The notes beneath the pieces were generated by a model that saw only the letters and a program-made list of their open reading frames with translations, was not told the origin of the DNA and did no database searches. A DNA stretch of 64,000 nt from Rhabditoides inermis (lineage: Eukaryota > Nematoda > Chromadorea > Rhabditida > Rhabditidae): NCBI GenBank assembly GCA_963966185.1, contig CAWZYM010000406.1, positions 50,001-114,000 on the forward strand. The letters are read 5' to 3'. Made by a program: the position numbers and the translations under genes. Below, one piece after another: positions 1-8,830 of the stretch (positions are counted from its first letter, which is position 1; every line of letters starts with the position of its first letter).

Positions 1-340
1 GATGGACGTACGGACGGACGGACGGAAACCATAGAGCATTTTACACTTACAGGCAACCAGCGCGCTTCGCGCGCTAGAAATATAGGTATAAAATAGAGGA
101 GAAAATTATCTATCGATTGATATATAGATTGACTTGATATGTGCTCTGAAAGTGCTATTTGGAGCTGTGCTAGAAGCGCTGTTGTCAGTCTTTCAGTAGA
201 TGACTGATCTTTATTCATTTCCTTACTTTTTTATTTTTCAGTAGTTTCAAATATTTAGAAAGTGTCACAGTCTATCAGTATCTGGTTGATAGTATCTACT
301 TGACTGCTTTTTTACAGATGTTATATTTACTATGCTCATA
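1..340 (+). repeat. Cassette copy 1: hairpin, TATA box, splice-acceptor-like site
   Basis: A GC-rich hairpin (57-77, stem GCGCGC around TTC) is followed by TATAAAATAG (87-96) and, 154 bp after the start of the box, by a T-rich tract ending in TTTTCAG (AG at 241). The same order recurs at 12,979, 18,244, 21,488, 28,654, 35,799, 54,116 and 63,577. A CCATAGAGCATTTTAC motif lies just upstream (about 29-46). The layout resembles a core promoter with a 3' splice site. No coding region is seen, and function is inference. Confidence 0.6.
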
Positions 341-848
341 GAAAGCGCTCCGGCACGCTCCGCGGTCAGAGCCTATAAGTAGATCAGTAATAGAAAGAAA
401 TAATAATAAATATTGATCACTGATACTGATATGCATTTTCTCCAACTCTCTGATATTTTACTCTCTCGTATGCACATAGAGGGCGCTCCGGCACGCTTCG
501 CGCGGCTCCGCGGTCAAAGCCGATCAGTAGATCAGTAATTATAATAATACATTGATCACTGATACTGATATGCTTTTTCTCCGACTCTCTGATCTTTCAC
601 TCTTTCGTATGCACATAGAAAGCGCTTCGGCACGCTTCGCGCGCCTCCGCGGTCAAAGTAAATCAGTGGATCAGTAATAATAAGAATATATTAATCACTG
701 CTACTAATATGAATTTTCTCCGACTCCCTCATCGTTCACTTTCTCGTATGCACATAGAAAGCGCTCCGGCACGCTTCGCGCGCCTCCGCGGTCAAAGCCG
801 ATCAGTGGATCAGTAATTATATTAATGCATTGATCACTGATACTGATA
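341..848 (+). repeat. 139-bp satellite monomers, array 1
   Basis: Tandem monomers of about 139 bp. Each has an AT-rich part with inverted ATCAGTA / TACTGAT motifs around a TAATTATAATAATA-like centre, a pyrimidine-rich part (TTTTCTCC...CTCTCTGAT), and a GC-rich part (GGCGCTCCGGCACGCTTCGC...CCGCGGTCAAAG). The array is cut at 848 by an island and resumes at 2,145 exactly where the monomer was interrupted. Confidence 0.85.
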
Positions 849-959
849 TTTTCTTTAAAAAGTACTTGCGTAAACAAATGAACTTTGTCTTGTCCCAATG
901 CAGCAAAAGCACATGCATAAAGCGTTTACAAATACTAACACAAACCTGCGCCTCTCTCT

Positions 960-1005
<46 letters not shown>

Positions 1006-1200
1006 CTCTCCGTCTTCTCTCTCTCTAATATGGACGTATGGCGTTATTCATTTGTATTGTTATATTTCATCGGTTAGTGTCCACTGTCCGTTATGCGCAG
1101 GTTTGTGTTAGTATTTGTAAACGCTTTATGCATGTGCTTTTGCTGCATTGGGACAAGACAAAGTTCATTTGTTTACGCAAGTACTTTTTAAAGAAAATAT
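846..1200. mobile_element. Foldback element A with 106-bp inverted arms
   Basis: Arms at 846-951 and 1,095-1,200 are reverse complements with no mismatch found by eye. They flank a 143-bp spacer that contains a (CT)n tract. A related but diverged element lies at 56,448-56,749. The two share blocks such as CAAAAGC.CATGCAT and ACACAAACCTGC at matching positions. No transposase is encoded. The TA-rich ends would fit a TA target duplication, but this is not certain. Confidence 0.8.
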
Positions 1201-1338
1201 ATGTCCTTTTGTTAAATTTCATAGAAATTTTGAATATGTGCTGAATTATGACTATTCATATGGATTTTATCAAAAACTACTATCTCTCACTCACTCTGTT
1301 CTCTCCTTCTCTTCGTCCCTTCTCTCTCTTTCACTGTT

Positions 1339-1387
<49 letters not shown>

Positions 1388-1409
1388 TCTATCTCTCTAT
1401 CTCTCTATC

Positions 1410-1463
<54 letters not shown>

Positions 1464-2144
1464 ACACTGTTCTCACTCTCACTCTCTCACTCTCTCACTT
1501 TCTGCCCTTCTCTCTCTGTCTCTTTATATTTTCTGCTCTTCTATCAACGTTTACAAATACTAACACAAACTCTCGGCCGTTCTCTCTCTTCTTACTCTCA
1601 TGTACTACAGATCACACGTTACGTTTCGGATCGCCGTTACGTTTCACAAAAACGTTTTCCCCACATATTTTCTCACTACCGTTCGGAGTCGCGCCTACTG
1701 CGCTCTTTCTCCTGGTTATAGTTGGCGGACCCAAAACAACGCAAACCCGGCGCGAATTAGACGCTGGCGGCGGCGGGGCGAACTACACTCAAAGTGCTAG
1801 TTGGAGAACACGCGCAGAAAACGCCGAGAGAGTACGCTTTCGGCAGAGAGTCAGCGTTACCGGACACGACATCCACCCACCCACCCACACACCCACCCAC
1901 CCACCCACCCACACGCTGGCCTCTCACCTCATGGGTGTGCGAGATCGCTCATAACTTCTTTCGGAGAAAAGATACAAAGATGGCATCAATTAGTGATCTG
2001 GCCTACGGAACCGTGCGAATCTAACTAACATGAATTGGATGAGTTCACATTCCTGCTAACATGATTTTTGGATATAGCTTCTTGAAAATTATGGCGCGAG
2101 CCCTATCCTAAGCCAAAAGAGAGGGCGCTGCGCGCCCTCTCTAA
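849..2144 (+). mobile_element. Helitron-like non-coding island
   Basis: A 1.3-kb non-satellite insertion splits a 139-bp monomer exactly between A and T: ...CTGATA at 848, TGCATTTTC from 2,145. Its right end is a 10-bp-stem hairpin (GAGAGGGCGC-TGC-GCGCCCTCTC, about 2,120-2,142) running into CTAA followed by T. A hairpin, CTRR and A^T insertion without target duplication are Helitron 3'-end hallmarks. The left end (TTTTC) is not the usual TC. Contents include the foldback, two (CT)n tracts and a (CCCA)n run (1,872-1,912). The low-complexity ORFs look non-coding. No Rep/helicase is present, so any such element is non-autonomous. Confidence 0.4.
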
Positions 2145-3060
2145 TGCATTTTCTCCTACTCTCTGATAAAATTCACTCTCTCGTATGCAGATGGAGGGCG
2201 CTCCGGGCACGCTCCGCGCGCCTTCGCGGTCAAAGCTGATCATTAGATCAGTAATTATAATAATATACTGATCACTGATACTGATATGCATTTTCTTCTA
2301 CTCTCTGATAATTTACTCTCTCGTAAGCACATAGAGGGCGCTCCGACACGCTTCGCGCGCCTCTGCGGTCAAAGCCGATCAGTAGATCAGTAATTATAAT
2401 AATATATTGATCACTGATACTGATATGCATTTTCTCCTACTCTCTGATATTTTACTCTCTCGTATGCACATGGAGGGCGCTCCGAGATGCAGCCGAAGAC
2501 TATCGGTATATGAGTGAGAACTATGTCATAACTAAACTACACTTTCCGTTTCTCCGCTTCTCTCTCTCTCTCTCTCTCTCCTTTGCTCTAGAAGGCGCTC
2601 CGGCACGCTTCGCGCGCCTCCGCGGTCAAAGCCGATCAGTAGATCAGTAATTATAATAATTTATTGATCACTGATACTTATATGCATTTTCTCCTACTCT
2701 CTGATAATTTACTCTCTCGTAAGCACATAGAGGGCGCTCCGGCACGCTTCGCGCGCCTCCGCGGTCAAAGCCGATCAGTAGATCAGTAATTATAATAATT
2801 TATTGATCACTGATACTTATATGCATTTTCTCCTACTCTCTGATAATTTACTCTCTCGTAAGCACATAGAGGGCGCTCCGGCACGCTTCGCGCGCCTCCG
2901 CGGTCAAAGCCGATCAGTAGATCAGTAATTATAATAATATAATGATCACTGCCACTGATATGCATTTTCTCCTATTCTCTGGTAACTTACTCTCTCGTGT
3001 GCACATAGAAAGCGCTCCGGCACGCTTCGCGCGCCTGTTATCACTGGTCTAATATAAGCG
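2145..3060 (+). repeat. 139-bp satellite monomers, array 2
   Basis: About six monomers of the same satellite. One variant (about 2,470-2,590) carries an insert starting AGATGCAGCCGAAGAC that ends in a (CT)n tract. The same variant recurs near 23,700, 25,815, 26,990, 30,300, 30,840 and 54,400. Confidence 0.85.
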
Positions 3061-3066
3061 AGAGAG

Positions 3067-3149
<83 letters not shown>

Positions 3150-3390
3150 CAGAGATGAGCAGCTGGTTGACAACTATGATTTAATTTAGATCCAAGTAGA
3201 CTTTATAGTTATCACTAATCTAAAGTCATAAAATAAAAGAGAGAGAGATAGAGGAAGAGAAGGAGATAGGTAGAGAGAAAGAGAGAGAGGGAGAGGGAGA
3301 GGGAGAGAGAGAGAGAGATACGAAAAAGAGCAAGACAGAAGAGAAATAGAGAGAGAGAGACAAAAGAGAGAGAGAGAGAAGAAAGAGAGA

Positions 3391-3440
<50 letters not shown>

Positions 3441-3554
3441 TGAGCAGCTGGTTGACAATTATTATTGATTTTAGTTCCAAGTAGACTTCATATTTCTCAC
3501 TTATCTAAAATCATAATATATAAGAGAGAGATAGAGGAAGAGAGGAAGAGAAGG

Positions 3555-3628
<74 letters not shown>

Positions 3629-3660
3629 CGAAAAAAGAGGGATGAGAAAAGAAGAGGGAT
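3061..3660. repeat. (GA)n microsatellite complex
   Basis: Three long GA-rich tracts are separated by two short unique spacers that contain GATGAGCAGCTG and TCCAAGTAGACTT. The Leu/Ser or Arg/Glu ORFs across it are products of the dinucleotide repeat and are not genes. Confidence 0.95.
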
Positions 3661-4423
3661 GAGAAAAGAAGGTTACATAGTATTTCGCCTCGCCTCACTT
3701 CCCTGATTGAATATAGAATGTCGTTAGTGCATACATTTATATTTGTATTGTATTTGCTCAGAATATAGAATTTGCACAGTTTGTGGAGTGTGGTGAGCTG
3801 TTTCGTAGTGCATGGTGATGTTCTCGCTCATTTGCACAGTTTACTGTCTCTTTCTCTGGCATCAGACAGACTGGCAGCTGGCGCACTCTCACCTCGCCAC
3901 ACTCTCTCGTCGCGGGGCAATAAAACGACGTCGATTAGAGGAATTTAATTGATAGCGGGCGTCAGAGGTCACAAAAAGATGCAAATTTTGGTAGAAGTGT
4001 AGTGGCCACCTATTTGCATGTTGTAGTAAAGGGAGACCTTACACGGTTGCCTAGTTTTCTTGAACAGCCCGCGATAACTGTTTGGTCTCGCCTCGCCTCG
4101 ACTAAATCACTTCGTGAAAGGAAACCAGGAGAAGTTATAAAAAGATTACGGGCAGATTTGTAGGTGAGGGAGTGTAGAGGAGTGACGTCGAAACCGTTTC
4201 TCGATAGCTGAAGTCTGCGATTCGCAGTACTCGTTCTTGTAAGGTCTACTCGCCGCAGCCGATTCGCCAGTGACCCGTCTCTTCATCTGACACACTATTT
4301 CGCCGCTTTTCTGTCTGACTCTCTCTGATTACGCGCTATTTCGTCGGACTTTCTGGAGCTTATAGCTCCGTGGATATGAGAGATAAAAGGTTGTCCGATT
4401 TACGCCGCCATCGCGTGACTGAG
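3661..4423 (+). repeat. B module copy 1 (5' part, interrupted by the BEL element)
   Basis: A non-satellite module starting GGTTACATAGTATTTCGCC, also present at about 15,118, 17,389, 20,632, 27,785, 34,945 and (partial) 57,538. It holds an AATAAA on the + strand (3,919-3,924). A BEL element is inserted at 4,424. The remaining part of the module continues at 12,878-12,978. No convincing coding potential is seen. Confidence 0.8.
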
Positions 4424-4966
4424 TAAAATGCCCTCACACGCGGTTATCACCCCTCGCTCTCAGTCACAATCAATAACCAATCGATAATTGAGCTGCACCC
4501 AATAGCACTGGGTATAGCCTGTGGCTCGTGATCTTAGCATAGATCAATTCGCAATTCACTTCTCAGTTGCACCACTTGCTCGTGTGGGTGCGACTGGCCA
4601 ATAAGCGATAGGCACGGATTATAGCAACAATTTATTATTTGTTACGAATAAGGACACACACACAATAACAATACACGGAGATACACAGTAACACTCAATA
4701 CACTCAAAACACTCAATACACTCAATACACTCAGTGTACTCAATCCACTGGAAGGGAAAACAACAACGATAATAATAAGAATCTGTTGCAGGTTTGAAGA
4801 GCGGTGGGCGGGGCTTCAGCGACGCGCGGATTGCCCGCCAGATGTGCACACTCGACCGCGCAGGAACGAGGAAACGGACTACAAAATGTTGTCGTTGCAC
4901 TGCTGTAATAAATGCGTGGCCTAATTTCTGTTCTTGATCTTAATACAGTAGCACCGTGGTGCTACA
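4424..4966 (-). repeat. BEL 3' LTR
   Basis: 543 bp, same length as and apparently identical to the 5' LTR at 12,330-12,872. On the element's strand it begins TGTAGCACC, within a terminal palindrome GTAGCACC/GGTGCTAC, and ends CATTTTA. It contains a 9-bp minisatellite (ACTCAATAC on the + strand, about 4,690-4,745) and an AATAAA on the element strand near 4,630. Confidence 0.95.
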
Positions 4967-4976
4967 CTCCCCCTTC
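4967..4976 (-). other. BEL polypurine tract
   Basis: On the element strand the purine run GAAGGGGGAG ends directly at the first base of the 3' LTR, the expected place for plus-strand priming. Confidence 0.8.
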
Positions 4977-5278
4977 AACAAGATGTTGAGCAATGGATTG
5001 TCAAAATATTGGGTTCCACATTTTAGCAAGCAAGTACATCTCCCAAGTAGTTGCATACATGAGAAGGTTGAGTCCGCAATTCTGTATCTTAATCACAAGA
5101 TTTGGGCTCGTGGTTGGGCAAATTTTATTCATAACAGCAACTAAGACACTGAGTATTGATACAAACCATGCGGGAAAAGTTGCGGCACGCGGAGTATGTA
5201 TACAATGTGGTCTTTAACATTCTAGCACATCAACAGAACGGTAGTATTCAATACAAGGCAGTTCAACTCGGCGAGCTT

Positions 5279-6123
5279 TCACTCAGAGAACAGCAGGGGG
5301 CACACCATCGGATCGTGACGATCGCCGCAAAGCTGGCAACGGCGCAAGTTCGTGCAGTTGCCACTGTGGCGCTTTATGCAGATGTAGCAGATGCTCTTGT
5401 CCTTGAGCACACGCATGCGCTCCTCGAGGGTGGTCGCCACCGGGCACCGTACGGCACGATGCGACTCTTGTTCACAGAACAAGCATCCGACGTTCACAAC
5501 TCGGTTCTCCGCCCTGTAATAGCCATTATTGTGTATTAGCATCAACTTTCAAAATAAGCAATAAGGGCTCACTGTATGATCCGGGCGAGGGGCTCCAACT
5601 TCTGCTGGCTCTGGAGGCTGCTGACCATCTTCTGGGGCGTGCTGTGAGTGTCGCTCAAGCGCTGCTGCTTCAACGGGCTTGTCGAATCATCCTCGTACGT
5701 CCTCTTCAGCATCGTGGAGCTGCTGCTCATTCGGGCGCTGCCGTCCTCGTTTTCCTGAGACATCATCAAGGCATATTAGCAAGTTCAAGCAAATACCGAC
5801 CTTCTTATCCAGGTATCGCATGAAGGCGTTAAGGGCGTCCTTGGCGGTGTTAGAGACCTCAATTGCGGAGGTCGACGCCTTTTCACTGGCTTTGCTGAGG
5901 TTGGCGATGGCCATGCAGATCGTCGACACGAGCTCGCTACAGGGGCACGGCAGTTGCTAAACGCGATCAATTCAAAATCTCTTAACTCAACTATCATAAA
6001 GGGTTCTACCTCGCGGTCCTTGTCTGCTAGCGATAGCTTATCGAGTCTCTCAAGAATCATCTGAAGTGCGAAGAACTCGTCCGCCGGCTGGTCCGTCGTC
6101 ATCTGATCGCTGTTCTGCGACAT
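5279..6123 (-). CDS. Spliced BEL accessory gene: 228-aa triple zinc-knuckle protein
   Basis: A four-exon gene lies between integrase and the 3' LTR: exons 6,123-6,010, 5,956-5,801, 5,754-5,573 and 5,513-5,279. The introns (53, 46 and 59 bp) are all GT-AG, and phases are consistent throughout, giving 228 codons. Residues 1-90 are probably helical. Residues 91-150 are Ser/Lys/Gln-rich. Residues 161-222 carry CX2CX4HX4C (C161-C174), CX2CX3HX3C (C193-C204) and CX2CX3HX4C (C210-C222). This spacing mirrors the nucleocapsid end of the element's own Gag (10,475-11,065), so it is probably a second, diverged nucleocapsid-like module on a new N-terminus. A role in RNA binding or packaging is inference. 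The ATG at 6,123 is the only good start. BEL elements usually have one polyprotein, so a separate spliced 3' gene is unusual. Confidence 0.75.
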
Positions 6124-6389
6124 TTTGGTTCTATAAATTTGAGCTCAATACTTGAATGACATAGGCAAAAATGAAAAACATACAGCATAAAAAATGTCGA
6201 CAGCATCTTAATGCAAGAAAAAAATTATTTTTATTTTTAGGATCAAAATTTCCCTTTTCTTCAGAATTGTTGTATTACGGTATTTAATGCACATCAATTT
6301 ATCATAATTTGAATTACTTGAAGGTTCGTCACTCGTATTGCGTAGTCGAGTATTATCAGCTGATCGTTACGATTTTCGTTTTCGCGCTT

Positions 6390-7448
6390 TTACTCATCTA
6401 AATGTTTGACTTCTATGGGCGGACAAGAGTCTGGGTTTAACTCTAGGGAATATAACATATTTATTGCTCTCAGCCTTTCTTTTCCTTTCATTAATATTTT
6501 CGCTGTTATTATTTCTCCATCTGCGCTTTCTATAAGTTCTAAAATACGTGCCATTGGCCAACACGTTCTTTTCACTTCTTCGTCACTAACGAGAACTATG
6601 TCTCCTACGCGTGGAATGGAGATAGACCCCTTTTTGCGGTTAATCTTGGCCCTGTGTTTTTCCCTTAATTCGGCGAGATATTGTTCTTTCCACAATCTCC
6701 AGAACTTGTTTCTAACTGATTGTGTTTTAGCTAACTGTGATACAGTTTTCATGTAAGCCTCTGATTCATCTGGGTTAAACTCTTCATCATCGTCTTCTAT
6801 ATCAAATTCAAGAGGTGTCGTGTTTATTCCGATTTGTAGGAAGTCTACTGGCCGTAAAATTTGCGCGTTTGAATCATTTGCATTTACGAAAGTGATTGGC
6901 CTGTCATTGAGTATAGCTTCAATTTCTATGAGTAGCAGTTCGAAACCTCTTTGCGATAATTTTGCTTTTCCGATTGTCTTATTCATTGCGGCTTTGGTAC
7001 TGCGCATTAATCTCTCATAAACTGCACCTTTCCACGGCGATAGTGGCGTAATCATATCCCACTTGATCTGGTTATGAACTAAGAAATCGTTAATTTGCTT
7101 CTCTCTTTGCAATAGTTGCTTCGCAAGTTTGAACGTGCTTTGATTGTCAGACAATAATCGTGCTGGCTTGCCTCGTCTTGCGATAAACCGTTTTAGGCAG
7201 GAGATGAATTCATATGCAGTAAGGTCAGTTGCCAGCTCTATGTGCACCGCTCTCGTTGCGAAGCATGTGAATAGCAAGAACCACATTTTTTTAGTGCCTG
7301 ATTGATCTGTAAAATAACCAGCGTAGTCACACCCGGTGTGTTCGAATGGTTTGCTGTAGCTGACCCTATCAATTGGCAATGGCGGCATAGTCGGATATTG
7401 AAATGGAAGGCTGTTCATCCTTTTACATAAAATGCATTTACCTAACAC
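6390..7448 (-). CDS. BEL integrase with C-terminal DUF5641-like region
   Basis: About 350 codons open in this frame. After a CX2C pair (KCILCKR) it shows the integrase core with D41, D101 and E145 (HTGCDYAG, LLSDNQST, GAVYERL), then the Pao-type C-terminal region (near GDIVLVSDEE and WPMARILELI). It integrates element cDNA into the genome. The first codon here is GTG inside a polyprotein, so this is not a true start. The upstream N-terminal zinc-binding part continues in a different frame near 7,450-7,500, so the junction needs a frameshift or has suffered an indel. Family identity is secure. Confidence 0.9.
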   Translation of the reverse strand: MLGKCILCKRMNSLPFQYPTMPPLPIDRVSYSKPFEHTGCDYAGYFTDQSGTKKMWFLLFTCFATRAVHIELATDLTAYEFISCLKRFIARRGKPARLLSDNQSTFKLAKQLLQREKQINDFLVHNQIKWDMITPLSPWKGAVYERLMRSTKAAMNKTIGKAKLSQRGFELLLIEIEAILNDRPITFVNANDSNAQILRPVDFLQIGINTTPLEFDIEDDDEEFNPDESEAYMKTVSQLAKTQSVRNKFWRLWKEQYLAELREKHRAKINRKKGSISIPRVGDIVLVSDEEVKRTCWPMARILELIESADGEIITAKILMKGKERLRAINMLYSLELNPDSCPPIEVKHLDE

Positions 7449-7474
7449 GCTTCTAATGGCTGCTCTGCCCTTTG

Positions 7475-8830
7475 TTAGCCAAAATCGTCTGCGAACGGCT
7501 GCGAGTGTAGCATTTTCACCTGATGGAGATTAACTTTATGTGTTCGCTCTATTATCAGTTTTGCCAAGTGAGATTTTCCTTCTATGATTATAGGAGCTCG
7601 CTCACTCTCTGACAGATGTGATGCATTCTCCATTCGTCCCATTGACCTTGTTATCTTATCTGTTGCCCGCGCGGGAAACAACCGTGAAATGGCCTCATTA
7701 TCTGGCGAGATCCTGTGCCGTTCTTGATGTTGCCTTATTATTAAATTCTCTATGTACTTGTATTGGTCTACAGTAATTTGCTCAGTCAACCAATTGATTG
7801 ATGCATCTCGTTTGTCAGGGGGTCTTATTCGCTCGCAATATTGTTTTATTCTTACATGGATGTGAATAGTTTTGTCGAGAGATGAATAGCGGGTAATGTC
7901 TATGTGGTTGTATTCCACCTGCGTCTGCTGCGCTGTGAGAGTACGCTCTTCTCTGCACTCTCTCTTTTTGATTGGTTCTCCCCACTCGTGTATCGATTTG
8001 CGCAACAGTGGTGGGCCAAAGAGCCAGTTGGATTCATCAAAATTGAGCGCGTTGAGCATAGGTTTCGTCAAATAGTCAGCCGTGTTTTCGCTTGTTTTTA
8101 TGTATCGCGTCTGCACACCATGATTCAGTATTTTTTCTATTTCTTTTTCCGCTTCTTGTATTGCTTTTAGACGGTTGCGTACAAAGGTGTCTAGCCGTGG
8201 CGCATTTGCATCGCCGGACAACCATCCTAGGCACGCCATACTGTCAGTAAAGAGGTGCACACCCTCTATAGCTATAGAACCGCATAATTCTCGCGCAACA
8301 AAGAGTGTCATGTTTATACCAACTAGGTTGGCAAGCAGCTCCATACGAGGAATTGTCATGTTTGATTCACTCTCTTCTTGTTTCACTTTTCTCTTTTTCA
8401 TTGGGCAAAGCCTATTCTTCGCGAACATTATTTGAGTCTTCGTTAGCTCGCCTGTTTTTTCAACAATGTATGTGACTGCGCCATATGCCTTGTTTGACGC
8501 GTCTACGAGAGTTACAAGTTTGTATTTGCTCTGATCACTGTTTTGCAGGTTCGTTCTCGGCACGCTTACTGAAGCAGGAATGTTCAAGGCGATGCCGTTC
8601 CACGCGTTGTGGTCCTCCACAGGTATGAGTTTATCCCATTTTAACTCTTTTTGCCATAGTGACTGTACAAACAGTTTTGCATTTACCATAAAGGGAAGCG
8701 TGATGCCTAGCGGATCATACACAGCTGCTAATGCGGAGACTATTTTGCGCTTTGTTAGGTTATCTGAAGATTTAATAGCAGTGGCAATTGTATAGCAATC
8801 TTTATTAGTCGCCCAGGCCACGCCTAGCAC
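7475..8830 (-). CDS. BEL Pao-type peptidase/RNase H region
   Basis: A 451-codon open frame. The N-terminal part (AAVYDPLGITLPF and onward) is the Pao retrotransposon domain following RT. RNase H carboxylates are visible as D110 (LVDASNKAYG), E164 (PRMELLA) and D196 (FTDSMAC). The C-terminal ~200 residues lead into integrase. It removes template RNA during reverse transcription. Both ends are frame breaks: near 8,845, at an A-run, relative to RT, and near 7,490 relative to integrase. Confidence 0.88.
   Translation of the reverse strand: MLGVAWATNKDCYTIATAIKSSDNLTKRKIVSALAAVYDPLGITLPFMVNAKLFVQSLWQKELKWDKLIPVEDHNAWNGIALNIPASVSVPRTNLQNSDQSKYKLVTLVDASNKAYGAVTYIVEKTGELTKTQIMFAKNRLCPMKKRKVKQEESESNMTIPRMELLANLVGINMTLFVARELCGSIAIEGVHLFTDSMACLGWLSGDANAPRLDTFVRNRLKAIQEAEKEIEKILNHGVQTRYIKTSENTADYLTKPMLNALNFDESNWLFGPPLLRKSIHEWGEPIKKRECREERTLTAQQTQVEYNHIDITRYSSLDKTIHIHVRIKQYCERIRPPDKRDASINWLTEQITVDQYKYIENLIIRQHQERHRISPDNEAISRLFPARATDKITRSMGRMENASHLSESERAPIIIEGKSHLAKLIIERTHKVNLHQVKMLHSQPFADDFG

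Noticed and set aside
1148..1954. 268-codon + frame and overlapping frames
   Set aside because: Most of it is Ser/Leu from (CT)n and the rest shows no domain; conceptual translation of a microsatellite and foldback arm.
3186..3698. Leu/Ser- and Arg/Glu-rich frames over GA tracts (also at 14,658, 17,166, 20,373, 52,617 and 57,370)
   Set aside because: Dinucleotide repeats have no stop in some frames; lengths vary with tract length between otherwise identical copies.
4619..4900. 93-codon frame inside the BEL LTRs (repeated at 12,525-12,806)
   Set aside because: Identical because the LTRs are identical; it covers a 9-bp minisatellite and the polyadenylation region.
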